Below, in pieces: positions 53,024-62,021 of a stretch of DNA of 64,000 nucleotides (positions are counted from its first letter, which is position 1; each line of letters begins with the position of its first letter). The notes beneath the pieces are model-generated. The model saw nothing but the letters and a program-made list of their open reading frames with translations. It made no database searches and had not been told where the DNA came from. The DNA is taken from the NCBI GenBank assembly GCA_002966495.1, contig CP016490.1, forward strand, positions 868,001-932,000. The letters run 5' to 3'. Origin of the DNA: Halomonas sp. GFAJ-1. GTDB lineage: Bacteria > Pseudomonadota > Gammaproteobacteria > Pseudomonadales > Halomonadaceae. Position numbers and translations under genes: made by a program.

Positions 53024-53953
53024 ATGACTTTAACAGAACTTCGCTATATCGTAACCCTTGCCCAAGAGCGCCACTTTGGGCGGGCGGCAGAGCGCTGCCA
53101 TGTTTCCCAGCCTACGCTATCGGTCGCAGTGAAGAAACTCGAAGATGAGCTGGATATCCCGCTCTTCGAGCGCTCTAAATCTACCGTGCAGGTTACCCCG
53201 CTAGGTGAGAAAATTGTTGCCCAGGCGCAGCGGGTGCTAGAGCAGAGCAGCCTGATTTATGAAATGGCCAGCGCGGGGAAAGATCAGCTAGCGAACCCAC
53301 TGCGTATTGGCGCTATTTACACGATTGGCCCCTATTTATTTCCCCATTTAATTCCTGCGCTGGCTAATGCTGCACCGCAAATATCGCTATATATCGAAGA
53401 GGGTATGACCGGCTCGCTACGCGCCAAGCTGCGTAGCGGTGAGCTTGATGTGATTATTGTGGCGCTGCCGTTTACCGAAACTGACGTGGTTACCAAGCCG
53501 ATTTACGACGAGCACTTTGAAGTGCTGCTGCCTGCCAATCATCGCTGGGTGGAGCGTAAGATGATTAATAAAGAGGATCTGCTGGAAGAGCGGCTATTAC
53601 TGCTGGGCGAAGGCCACTGCTTCCGCGATCAGATTTTAGAGGCCTGCCCGGCAATCTCCCAGAAACTCAACAGCCCCAATAACACACTCATTGCTGAAGG
53701 CGGTTCACTGGAAACTATTCGCCATATGGTGGCTTCAAAGCTGGGCATTACAGTGTTGCCGCAGTCGGCGCTAGGCACTGACCAGTACGAAAACGCCATG
53801 CTGGTGAGTAGGCCCTTTGCCGATCCTGCGCCCTCGCGCACGGTCGCCATTGCCTGGCGGGCCAGCTTCCCTCGGCCTAAAGCAATTGAAGCCTTGGCCC
53901 AGGCGATTAGCCAGTGCAAGCAGCCTGTTAAGATGGTTAAAGTCTCCTCATGA
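53024..53953 (+). CDS. oxyR: Hydrogen peroxide-sensing regulator OxyR
   Basis: A 309-residue LysR-type activator of peroxide defence. The N-terminal HTH has HFGRAAERCHVSQPTLS. The redox cysteines are C199 (GHCFRDQ) and C208 (EACPA), at the same numbers as in E. coli. ATG at 53024 gives MTLTELRYIVTLAQ, the Pseudomonas-type start; earlier in-frame starts are unlikely. Overlaps recG by 4 bases, the oxyR-recG pairing known from Pseudomonas. Confidence 0.95.
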   Translation: MTLTELRYIVTLAQERHFGRAAERCHVSQPTLSVAVKKLEDELDIPLFERSKSTVQVTPLGEKIVAQAQRVLEQSSLIYEMASAGKDQLANPLRIGAIYTIGPYLFPHLIPALANAAPQISLYIEEGMTGSLRAKLRSGELDVIIVALPFTETDVVTKPIYDEHFEVLLPANHRWVERKMINKEDLLEERLLLLGEGHCFRDQILEACPAISQKLNSPNNTLIAEGGSLETIRHMVASKLGITVLPQSALGTDQYENAMLVSRPFADPAPSRTVAIAWRASFPRPKAIEALAQAISQCKQPVKMVKVSS

Positions 53954-56028
53954 GTGAACTCACGTCACCGGTCACCGCGCTCAAAGGGGTAGGCGAGGCG
54001 CTAGCAATTAAACTGGCGCGCCTGGGGATTGAGCGCATTAGCGATCTGCTTTTTCACCTACCGCTGCGCTATCAGGACCGCACGCGGCTAACGCCCATCG
54101 GGCTGCTGCGGGCGGGTCAGGAAGCCGTGGTTGAAGGAGAAGTGACCGCCAGTGACGTGGTGAAGGGGCGCAGACGCAGCCTGCTGGTTCGCCTGCGCGA
54201 TGGTAGCGGTATTTTAAGCCTGCGGTTTTTCCACTTCTCCCCCGCTCAGCAGCAACAGCTGCGCCCTGGGGTAACGGTGCGCGCCTTTGGCGAAGCACGC
54301 GCCGGGGCCACAGGCCTGGAGATTTATCACCCGGAGTACCGGCTAAGCGGCGGCAGCGAAACGCCGGTTGAGGAGTACTACACGCCGATTTATCCCACTA
54401 CCGAAGGGCTTCACCAAACCCGCCTGCGGGCACTTACCCAGCAGGCGCTAGGTATGTTAGCGCAAACGCCAGCGGCGCTGCCGGAGGTGATACCCGACGC
54501 CCTGCTTCAGCGGTTTAACCTGCCGGGGCTGCACGCTAGCCTACAACTGCTGCATCAGCCGCCGCCGGATGTGGATTTAGAGTCGCTCACATATGGGCAC
54601 CACCCTGCCACCCGCAGGCTCGCGTTGGAAGAGCTACTGGCCCACCAGCTTAGCCTGCGGGAAGTACGCTTACGCATTCAGGCTGACGGCGCGCCGGCGC
54701 TGCCTTCGGGGCGTGGTCTGCAAACCCGCTTCTTAGCTCAGCTGCCATTTGCGCTGACCGGTGCCCAGCAGCGCGTACTGGAAGAGATCGCCCTGGACCT
54801 TGCTCGCCCAGCCCCAATGCTGCGGCTGGTGCAAGGGGATGTGGGTTCAGGGAAAACGGTGGTAGCGGCAATGGCTGCGCTCTCGGCGCTGGCGGGCAAC
54901 TGTCAGGCGGCGATGATGGCACCCACGGAGATCCTCGCCGAGCAGCACTACCGTGCCTTCAAGGCGTGGTTTGAACCGCTAGGCATTGAGGTGGCGTGGC
55001 TGGCGGGCAAACTTAAAGGCAAAGCGCGGCTAGATGCCAAAGCGGCCATTGCCGATGGCCGGGCGCGCATGGTGGTAGGCACCCATGCGCTGTTCCAGGC
55101 CGATGTGCATTTTCAGTGCCTGGGGCTGGCGATTATTGACGAGCAGCACCGCTTTGGGGTTCACCAGCGCCTAGCGCTGCGGGAAAAAGGTGAAGCCGGT
55201 GGATTGACGCCCCACCAGCTCATCATGACCGCCACCCCCATCCCCCGCACCCTGGCCATGAGCGCCTATGCGGATCTCGATGTCTCGGTGATTGACGAGC
55301 TACCGCCGGGGCGCACGCCGGTAAAAACCGTGGTGGTGTCGGATGAGCGCCGCCCCGAAGTGGTGGAGCGCATTCGCAACGCCTGTAGCGATGGCCGCCA
55401 AGCCTACTGGGTATGCACGCTGATAGAAGAGTCAGAAGTGCTGCAGTGCCAGGCTGCTGAAGTTACCCGTGAGGAGCTGACCCAAGCGTTGCCGGAGCTG
55501 TCGATTGGCTTGATCCATGGGCGCATGAAGGCCAGCGAGAAAGTCGCGGTGATGGAGGCTTTCAAAACCGGTGAGTTAGATTTATTGGTGGCCACCACGG
55601 TGATTGAGGTGGGGGTGGATGTGCCTAATGCCAGCCTGATGATTATCGAAAACCCCGAACGCCTAGGGCTTTCACAGCTTCACCAGTTACGTGGCCGGGT
55701 AGGGCGTGGCAGCACTGAAAGCTTCTGCGTGCTGCTTTATCACCCGCCGCTCTCGAAAAGCTCCCGTGAGCGCTTGGGCGTGATGCGCGAAACCACCGAT
55801 GGCTTCCGCATCGCTGAGAAGGACTTAGAGATCCGCGGGCCAGGGGAAGTGCTGGGCACCCGCCAAACCGGCCTTGCCCAAATGAAAATTGCCGACCTTG
55901 AGCGCGACGCTGACCTATTAGAGCGTGTGACTGCCCTTGCCCAAACGCTACAGGGCAACGCCGAGATCACCGCCGTGCTGGTACGCCGCTGGTTAGGTGA
56001 AGCCGCTGGCCGCTACGGGCAGGTGTAG
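53950..56028 (+). CDS. recG: ATP-dependent DNA helicase RecG
   Basis: A 692-residue fork-remodelling helicase. The N-terminal OB/wedge domain contains HLPLRYQDRT. Helicase motifs: Walker A GDVGSGKT near 297, DEQH in IIDEQHRFG near 397, TATPIPRT, ATTVIEVGVDVPNA and QLRGRVGRG. ATG at 53950 overlaps the oxyR stop. It converges on the yccS-like gene, 12 bases away. Confidence 0.97.
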   Translation: MSELTSPVTALKGVGEALAIKLARLGIERISDLLFHLPLRYQDRTRLTPIGLLRAGQEAVVEGEVTASDVVKGRRRSLLVRLRDGSGILSLRFFHFSPAQQQQLRPGVTVRAFGEARAGATGLEIYHPEYRLSGGSETPVEEYYTPIYPTTEGLHQTRLRALTQQALGMLAQTPAALPEVIPDALLQRFNLPGLHASLQLLHQPPPDVDLESLTYGHHPATRRLALEELLAHQLSLREVRLRIQADGAPALPSGRGLQTRFLAQLPFALTGAQQRVLEEIALDLARPAPMLRLVQGDVGSGKTVVAAMAALSALAGNCQAAMMAPTEILAEQHYRAFKAWFEPLGIEVAWLAGKLKGKARLDAKAAIADGRARMVVGTHALFQADVHFQCLGLAIIDEQHRFGVHQRLALREKGEAGGLTPHQLIMTATPIPRTLAMSAYADLDVSVIDELPPGRTPVKTVVVSDERRPEVVERIRNACSDGRQAYWVCTLIEESEVLQCQAAEVTREELTQALPELSIGLIHGRMKASEKVAVMEAFKTGELDLLVATTVIEVGVDVPNASLMIIENPERLGLSQLHQLRGRVGRGSTESFCVLLYHPPLSKSSRERLGVMRETTDGFRIAEKDLEIRGPGEVLGTRQTGLAQMKIADLERDADLLERVTALAQTLQGNAEITAVLVRRWLGEAAGRYGQV

Positions 56029-56039
56029 CAAGCGTGTTG

Positions 56040-58241
56040 TCAGGCTGCGGTGGGCGTTGGTTCCACCTCTTGCGTGCGGGCTAAACGGCTGGCGGCATCG
56101 CCTAGAGGAGCGAGTTGTTGGGTGATCAGGCGTAGCTGGCTCTGAATAGGCCGGTAGAGCGTCACGGCGCTCTCTTCATCGGGGGTGGGCTGCTCTTCTA
56201 TTTGTACGAGTAGCTCGCGGGCGTGCTCATCCAGGGGTGCGATGGGCAAGCGTTTATGCAACTGCTCCGCCAGCTTTTCTAACAGGGCGCTGATGCGCTT
56301 AGCAAGGGGAACTAGCGCGGCATCGTCTTCGTCTTCTGCTAGCCGATGACGATGGGCTCCCAGTGCTGAGAGATGGCTTAACAGCGTATTGGACAGCACC
56401 AAAAAACGCAGCCCGTTATCGGCATCCTGCTTTCGGTAGTGGCCCGGCTCGTGGAGCATATTGGTCAGCAGCGTTGAGAGGGCCGCATCGGCATTGTGGG
56501 CATTACGGCGCGCTAGCCGGTAGGCTAAATCGTCCTGTTTGCCCTCTTCATACTGATGAACAATTTCGTCTAAATAGCGGCGGTGATTAGTCAGCACGTT
56601 GGCGGCTTCCCGGTAGAGCCTGCGGCCCTGCCAGTCGGGCAGAATAAAAAACACCGCGAGTCCCGCGATTAACGAACCAATTAACGTATCAAACAGGCGC
56701 GGCCAGATTAAATCAAAGCCGTCACCCACCTGATTAAAGCTGCACAGTATCAGCAGGGTGATGGATGCCGTAGCAATGACGTAGTGCTTTTCACGGTTAG
56801 CGAAAAATGAGACGCCCGCGGCCACCGCAATCATGCTCTGTACCAAGGGTTGAGGAAATAGGCTAATCGACACCCATCCCGCGACTAACCCGAGTACCGT
56901 GCCGACGATGCGCTGGGAAAGAAAGCGCCGCGTGGTGGCGAAGTTAGGTCGGCAGACAAGTAGCGTGGTCAGCAAAATCCAGAAGCCCTGCTCCGGGTCT
57001 AGCCACTGCAGCAGCCCGTAACCAACCACCAGCGCGGTGGTTAAGCGTATCGCATGACGAAAGGTGGGTGACCCCAGCGTAACGTTTAGCCGTACCCGGC
57101 GCCAGGCTTCCAGTAAGCTGGATGGCGAACGGTCAAAGAGCGCGCTGTCCCGGCGCGGGTCATCGCTATCGGGGTTGTGGGCACTGGCAATCTGCGCCTC
57201 TAACGTTGCAAGATTATCGGCCAAGGCGTTGAGGGGGTGCATCAACGGCCGCCATTCCGGCTTGCCGCGCTCGCTCAGATTATCGATAGAGGCGCGCAGG
57301 TCCGCGAGCGCCTGCTCACTTAGCTGGTGGTCAAAGGGGCGATTAAGCAGCAGTGATTTGGCCAACTGACGGCAGGCACGACCCTGCTGGTCGAGTAGCC
57401 GCTGGCAGCGGAACAGCACGTCGTGGTGGAAAAACGCTTCGGTGAGCGCGCCGTAGGGGTAGTGGGTCGAACTTGCTCGTTCGTGGATATCCTGGGCGAT
57501 AAAGTATATCCGCAGGTAGCGGTTAAGCTTGCGACTCCCGCGCTGGCCTTCTAGGCGGCGGAAAATCATCTCTTTCGCTTGGTTAAGGGCATCGACCACA
57601 AGGCCATTTTGCCGCGCCAGCGCCACCCGGCGGGCCTCTATATCCACGCCGCGCACGGGTTCAAACAGCGCAGATTTGAGAATTAAAAACTCGCCCAGAG
57701 TTTTATATACCCTGGCCATGCTCTGCTTGACCGGCTGGCGGGAGAACAGCGCGCACCACACAACAGAAATAACCCCGTACCACGCTGCCCCGGCTAATAG
57801 CAGCAGTTGGCGAGCGGCGACGTCTTCATCCACGCCGCCGTGCTGTTCAATATTGATCATCGAGTAAATCGATAGAATCAGCGTGCCCGAGGCAATAGTG
57901 GCGTAACGCTGGCCGATGGCGCCCAGCATAATCAACGTGAAGGTAGAGAGTGCCAACCCAAGGGCAAACAGCCACGGCCACGGGAATAGCCACTGCACCA
58001 CAAACGACGCCGAGGCAAAGCATAACAGGGTGACGGCCAACGCTTGTAGGCGCCCCTGCCAGCTGTCATCGGTTTCTGAAAGCGCGCTTGCGATAATGCC
58101 TAAAAACAGCGGGATCACCAGTGCCACGTCTCCCGCTACCCCGCTAAACAGCAGCGCCCCGCTGAAGGCGATAAACACCCGCAGGCTATAGGCGAACTTA
58201 TCCAGTGTCCAAAGGCGCCGTAGGGGCAGTGAAAGCGGCAT
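56040..58241 (-). CDS. yccS: YccS/FusC-family inner membrane protein
   Basis: A 733-residue membrane protein with two sets of membrane helices (about 20-160 and 390-520), each followed by a cytoplasmic domain rich in helices. GTVLGLVAGWVSISLFPQP belongs to the FUSC-like core. The length and PVKQSMARVYKTLGEFLILKS segment fit YccS. Members are putative aromatic-acid or efflux-type transporters; the substrate is unknown. ATG at 58241. Confidence 0.85.
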   Translation of the reverse strand: MPLSLPLRRLWTLDKFAYSLRVFIAFSGALLFSGVAGDVALVIPLFLGIIASALSETDDSWQGRLQALAVTLLCFASASFVVQWLFPWPWLFALGLALSTFTLIMLGAIGQRYATIASGTLILSIYSMINIEQHGGVDEDVAARQLLLLAGAAWYGVISVVWCALFSRQPVKQSMARVYKTLGEFLILKSALFEPVRGVDIEARRVALARQNGLVVDALNQAKEMIFRRLEGQRGSRKLNRYLRIYFIAQDIHERASSTHYPYGALTEAFFHHDVLFRCQRLLDQQGRACRQLAKSLLLNRPFDHQLSEQALADLRASIDNLSERGKPEWRPLMHPLNALADNLATLEAQIASAHNPDSDDPRRDSALFDRSPSSLLEAWRRVRLNVTLGSPTFRHAIRLTTALVVGYGLLQWLDPEQGFWILLTTLLVCRPNFATTRRFLSQRIVGTVLGLVAGWVSISLFPQPLVQSMIAVAAGVSFFANREKHYVIATASITLLILCSFNQVGDGFDLIWPRLFDTLIGSLIAGLAVFFILPDWQGRRLYREAANVLTNHRRYLDEIVHQYEEGKQDDLAYRLARRNAHNADAALSTLLTNMLHEPGHYRKQDADNGLRFLVLSNTLLSHLSALGAHRHRLAEDEDDAALVPLAKRISALLEKLAEQLHKRLPIAPLDEHARELLVQIEEQPTPDEESAVTLYRPIQSQLRLITQQLAPLGDAASRLARTQEVEPTPTAA

Positions 58242-58330
58242 AGGGGCTCTTGTAGGCAGAGGTTGTTAGACTTTAGTTTATATGCTGCGTTGCCGCATGG
58301 CTAGGGAGACGCTGTTGTGGCCTATCAACG

Positions 58331-58361
58331 AAAAGCCCCGCAGTGCGATGGGCTGCGGGGC
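58331..58361 (-). terminator. Terminator after the SCP2-domain gene
   Basis: On the minus strand GCCCCGCAG (58361-58353) pairs with CTGCGGGGC (58343-58335), followed by TTTT at 58334-58331. It lies 30 bases after the SCP2-gene stop. Confidence 0.8.
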
Positions 58362-58391
58362 AATAGGCGGCAAGCAATAGAGCCACTAGCG

Positions 58392-58748
58392 TTACAAATA
58401 CTTCAACAGCTTTTGCAGCTTGTTCATATCGGCGGAGTCGCCGACGAGGCGCACCTCGCCGTTTACCATGCCGTCTAGAAATGCCTGCTGGGTCGGCTTC
58501 TTGAGGATGCGTAGCGCGGCATCTTGGTCGCGAAAACGTAGCTCAAGATCAAGGTCAACGGGCAAGCCTTTGCCGGTGGTTACCCCTTGGGGCGTCATCC
58601 GGTAGTAGCGGGCAATGCTTAAGTCTTCGGTGGCAATCCCCCAGTCCAGTCCGCGCATGCGTTCTAGCTGCTCTTTAAAGCGCGGCTTGCGGCGTAGGGC
58701 ACGCTTGAGCATAAAACTCAGCAGCCACAGCGTAAGCGTTAGCTTCAT
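58392..58748 (-). CDS. Small SCP2-domain (sterol carrier-like) protein
   Basis: A 118-residue protein. An N-terminal hydrophobic stretch (about 3-15) is followed by an SCP2-like lipid-binding fold: LPVDLDLELRFRDQDAALRIL, then DGMVNGEVRLVGDSADMNKLQKLLKYL. The ATG shares a base with the hupB stop, so the two genes are translated together. The lipid ligand and role are unknown. Confidence 0.8.
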   Translation of the reverse strand: MKLTLTLWLLSFMLKRALRRKPRFKEQLERMRGLDWGIATEDLSIARYYRMTPQGVTTGKGLPVDLDLELRFRDQDAALRILKKPTQQAFLDGMVNGEVRLVGDSADMNKLQKLLKYL

Positions 58749-59020
58749 TAGGAAACGGCGTCCTTGAGCGCTTTGCCTGGCTTAAAGGCAACGTTTTTGC
58801 TGGCGGGAATTTGTAACGGGGCGCCAGTTTGCGGATTCTTGCCGGTACGTGCGGCACGTTCGCGAACGGTAAAAGTACCAAAACCAATCAGGGCGACGTC
58901 TTCGCCCTTGGCGACGCTGTTCGTGATCTCATCCAGGATGACGTTGAGGACTTGGCCCGCTTTGTCTTTGGAAAGGTCGGCACCTTCAGCAATAGCAGCG
59001 GCGAGTTCAGGTTTGCGCAT
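58748..59020 (-). CDS. hupB: DNA-binding protein HU-beta
   Basis: A 90-residue nucleoid protein. The core ALIGFGTFTVRERAARTGKNP and the DNA-inserting arm ending IPASKNVAFKPGKALKDAV are diagnostic. ATG at 59020 follows AAGGGAG. A 14-bp palindrome lies 26 bases upstream. Unusually it is coupled to an SCP2-domain gene. Confidence 0.96.
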   Translation of the reverse strand: MRKPELAAAIAEGADLSKDKAGQVLNVILDEITNSVAKGEDVALIGFGTFTVRERAARTGKNPQTGAPLQIPASKNVAFKPGKALKDAVS

Positions 59021-59045
59021 AGAGGAAACTCCCTTGTAACAGAAT

Positions 59046-59059
59046 CAAGCGTACGCTTG
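59046..59059. promoter_or_regulatory. 14-bp palindrome upstream of hupB
   Basis: CAAGCGTACGCTTG is a perfect palindrome in the hupB 5' region, 26-39 bases before the start codon. It could be an operator or a leader hairpin. Confidence 0.35.
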
Positions 59060-59137
59060 TGATGTGTAAGAAACAGTGTTGTTTAAGCATTACCCGGCTG
59101 GTCCAGCTTCTTAGACTAGTCGTGAATGCGGCGAAAA

Positions 59138-60334
59138 TCAGCCTAGCAGCGCAGGGGCTGCTCTGGAAAGCTCCACTTTCCTTCTCACGCAGCCGCCTGT
59201 CAACGCAAAACCAATCAAACGACCGTCTTTATCTTCTGCCAACGCTGCCATTTCTCCCCCTTCTCCTTCAATTCGCCACTTTTCGGGCGTGGTTAACGGC
59301 GGGTAGGCCACCACGGGGAGTAGCGTTGTTTTTACGATGACCGGCCATGCGCCAAAGGCGACGCGAGTGGGCGTGCCGCTTAGGGTAGCCGCCAATGCTT
59401 TAATGCTGGCCTGAAGCGGCTGTACGTACATGGCGTTAACACCTTCAACACAGGCCACGTCGCCTAAGGCGTAAATGTTAGGCTCAGACGTGCGCAAGTA
59501 GCGGTCCACTTGTATACCGCTAGAGGCCACCGCGAGCCCAGAGGCGTTTGCTAGCGCGGTGCGTGGGGTAAGTCCCGTGGCCATTAACACCTTATCGGCT
59601 TGAAACGACTCGCCGTTATCAAGCTGGATGTCTATAGCGTGGTCATTAACGGCGTCGGTTATTGCCGTAATGGCGTGGCCCAGGTGGAGTGTTATGCCCG
59701 CCTCTTCAAAGGCTGTGGCTAGCGCGCGGCCTAGCGGTTCGGGCAGTAGGCGCGCTAGCGGCGTGTTTTCGGGGGCCAATAGGCTGACGTGGTGGCCGCC
59801 AGCAATCAGGTCGTTAGCAAACTCGCAGCCCACCAGCCCGGCACCAATCACCGCGACCCGCGTGGGGCCTTGTGTTAGTGCGGTATGAAAACGGCGGTAA
59901 TCATCTAAGTCGTTCACGTTGAAGCAGCGGCTGCTAAGGCGCTCGGGCACGCTGAAGGGCGCGCGTGGGGCCGCGCCCGTCGCTAAAACTAAGTCGTCAT
60001 AGTAAAACTCTCGGGCGTCACTCAACCGCACCTTTTGGTTATCCACATCCAGTTGGACAACCTGGGTGTGGGTAACTAGCGTTGCGTTAAGCTCTTCTGC
60101 TACGTCGGCTGCGCTGCGCTGGGCCAGCTTTTCGGGGCCAATGCGTTTGGCAAAGCCGGTGGAAAGCAGCGGTTTACTGTATTCGTCGCCGCTGTCAGCA
60201 CTCAACAGAGCGATGGTACGGGTATCGCCTTGGCGGCGCAGGGCGCGGGCAAGCCCAATACCTGCCATGCCGGTGCCAATAATCACCAGCGCTGCGTGGG
60301 GGGCGTCGGCGCGTTGTTCAATCGGTGGGGGCAT
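59138..60334 (-). CDS. rubB: NAD(P)H:rubredoxin reductase-like flavoprotein
   Basis: A 398-residue FAD/NAD(P)-dependent oxidoreductase. The FAD loop is IGTGMAGIGLA near 18-28, the NAD loop VIGAGLVGCEFA near 165-176, and the second FAD motif YALGDVA near 289-295. The domain plan fits AlkT/RubB-type rubredoxin reductases, and its place between hupB and ubiC-ubiA resembles Pseudomonas. No rubredoxin gene is adjacent. ATG at 60334. Confidence 0.83.
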   Translation of the reverse strand: MPPPIEQRADAPHAALVIIGTGMAGIGLARALRRQGDTRTIALLSADSGDEYSKPLLSTGFAKRIGPEKLAQRSAADVAEELNATLVTHTQVVQLDVDNQKVRLSDAREFYYDDLVLATGAAPRAPFSVPERLSSRCFNVNDLDDYRRFHTALTQGPTRVAVIGAGLVGCEFANDLIAGGHHVSLLAPENTPLARLLPEPLGRALATAFEEAGITLHLGHAITAITDAVNDHAIDIQLDNGESFQADKVLMATGLTPRTALANASGLAVASSGIQVDRYLRTSEPNIYALGDVACVEGVNAMYVQPLQASIKALAATLSGTPTRVAFGAWPVIVKTTLLPVVAYPPLTTPEKWRIEGEGGEMAALAEDKDGRLIGFALTGGCVRRKVELSRAAPALLG

Positions 60335-60421
60335 GCAGTCACCAAAAGTCGGTGGAACAAAAGCCTGTCAGAGCACCATGTTACACTACCGCTCACTTTT
60401 TTGACTGCCTTGGAGAACCCG

Positions 60422-60988
60422 GTGACGGCCCCAATTTTCCGGCAAGCCCAGCCTTTTATGCATTGGCTACCCGTTAATGCGCTGCGCCCTGCGATGAGCG
60501 CACCCTGGCGGCAATGGGTGGCTTCTACCGATTCGTTAACGGCGCGGCTAACCGCGGCGGCAGCCGATAAACCGTTTCGGGTGCGCTTATTACGCCAGAC
60601 AATTGGCTTGCCTCAGCGGGATGAGGCGCTGGCCTTGGGTATTGAGCCGCGCCGCTATGCGTGGCTGCGGGAAGTAGCGCTCTGTGTGGACGATACGCCT
60701 TGGGTGGTGGCCCGCTCGGTAGCGCCGCTGACCCAGCTGCAGGGGAAAGGGTTAGAGGGGCTCGGCGAACGCTCTTTGGGCAGCTGGCTGTTTCGCCAGC
60801 CTGATTTAGTGCGTGGCCCCCTTTACGCCACCAAGCATTGGCCCTGTTTTGCCCACCGGCTTTGCGCGCCAAATGTGGCTGGCGTATGGGGGCGGCGCTC
60901 AGTTTTTCAGCACAGCGGGCTTTCGCTGCTGGTTCAAGAGTACTTTTTATCCACCATGGCGGATGATCTTGGCCTGCCTTCGCGCTAG
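60422..60988 (+). CDS. ubiC: Chorismate lyase UbiC
   Basis: A 188-residue enzyme that splits chorismate to 4-hydroxybenzoate and pyruvate, the first step of ubiquinone synthesis. The RRYAWLREVALCVDDTPWVVARS segment holds the substrate arginine, and the C-terminal LLVQEYFL supplies the conserved glutamate. GTG at 60422 follows GGAG; the frame open from 60230 overlaps the divergent flavoprotein gene. Next to ubiA as expected. Confidence 0.92.
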   Translation: MTAPIFRQAQPFMHWLPVNALRPAMSAPWRQWVASTDSLTARLTAAAADKPFRVRLLRQTIGLPQRDEALALGIEPRRYAWLREVALCVDDTPWVVARSVAPLTQLQGKGLEGLGERSLGSWLFRQPDLVRGPLYATKHWPCFAHRLCAPNVAGVWGRRSVFQHSGLSLLVQEYFLSTMADDLGLPSR

Positions 60989-61020
60989 GCTAACACTGCA
61001 TCTTTATTCGTGAGGTAAGC

Positions 61021-61911
61021 ATGGATCGTTCTCTGTTGCGGCCAACGGGGTGGGCTCGGGTGGCGGATTTTTTACAACTGATGCGCCTGGATAGGCCCAT
61101 TGGTACCTGGCTTTTGATGTGGCCAACCCTGTGGGCGCTGTGGATTGCGGCAGAGGGAGTACCTGGGCGAAATGTATTGCTGATCTTTATTGCCGGTGTT
61201 TATGTAATGCGCGCGGCGGGCTGTGTGGTAAACGATTATGCGGACCGCCACTTTGATGGCCATGTGAAACGCACCAAGCATCGGCCGCTCGCCACCGGGC
61301 GTATCAGCGAAACCGAAGCGCAGCTGCTGTTTGTTGGGCTAGTGGCGATTGCGTTTATTCTGGTGCTGCTTACTAACTGGTTTACGGTTTTGCTCTCTAT
61401 TGGGGGCTTGGTACTGGCGTTTATTTACCCCTTTATGAAGCGCTACACCCACTTTCCCCAAGTGGTACTAGGAGCGGCTTTCTCTTGGGCGATACCGATG
61501 GCGTTTGGTGCCGTGCTGGGGAGCGTGCCCCTTGAAGCATGGCTGCTGTTTTTCGCCAACGTATTGTGGACCGTGGCCTACGATACCCAGTACGCCATGG
61601 TTGATCGCGACGATGACTTAAAAATCGGTATTAAATCAACGGCGGTGCTGTTCGGAGATGCTGATCGATTAATCATTGGCCTGCTACAGCTTGCTACGCT
61701 GGCGCTATTAACCTGGGTAGGGCTACGAGTAGCGTTAGGCGGTTTTTTCTGGCTAGGGCTAATAGCGATGGCAGCGACGTTTGTCCATCAGCAGCGGTTG
61801 ATAGCGCACCGTGAGCGTGATGGCTGCTTCCGGGCGTTTTTGAATAATTACTGGTCGGGCCTGCTTATTTTTGCCGGTATTGCTCTGAGCTGGTGGCCAA
61901 TCACTGGCTAA
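61021..61911 (+). CDS. ubiA: 4-hydroxybenzoate polyprenyltransferase UbiA
   Basis: A 296-residue membrane prenyltransferase, about eight or nine helices. The two Asp-rich Mg2+/diphosphate motifs are NDYADRHFDGHVKRTKHRPL and YDTQYAMVDRDDDLKIGIKS. It attaches the polyprenyl tail to 4-hydroxybenzoate made by UbiC, whose gene ends 32 bases before. ATG at 61021 follows GAGGTAAGC. Confidence 0.96.
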   Translation: MDRSLLRPTGWARVADFLQLMRLDRPIGTWLLMWPTLWALWIAAEGVPGRNVLLIFIAGVYVMRAAGCVVNDYADRHFDGHVKRTKHRPLATGRISETEAQLLFVGLVAIAFILVLLTNWFTVLLSIGGLVLAFIYPFMKRYTHFPQVVLGAAFSWAIPMAFGAVLGSVPLEAWLLFFANVLWTVAYDTQYAMVDRDDDLKIGIKSTAVLFGDADRLIIGLLQLATLALLTWVGLRVALGGFFWLGLIAMAATFVHQQRLIAHRERDGCFRAFLNNYWSGLLIFAGIALSWWPITG

Positions 61912-61920
61912 ATACGCTGA

Positions 61921-61938
61921 GTGTCATAAAATTGTCAC
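61921..61938 (+). promoter_or_regulatory. Pho box upstream of phoBR
   Basis: GTGTCATAAAATTGTCAC closely fits the PhoB-binding consensus of two TGTCA repeats 11 bases apart. A further GTCAC half-site lies at 61956-61960. It starts 101 bases before phoB and predicts autoregulation under phosphate limitation. Confidence 0.85.
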
Positions 61939-62021
61939 TAAGCCATGGTGTTATCGTCACAGATATTTCATTGAACTGTTTTTCTATGAGCTAGTTTCAT
62001 TGCACACCGTGAGGCCCAGGA

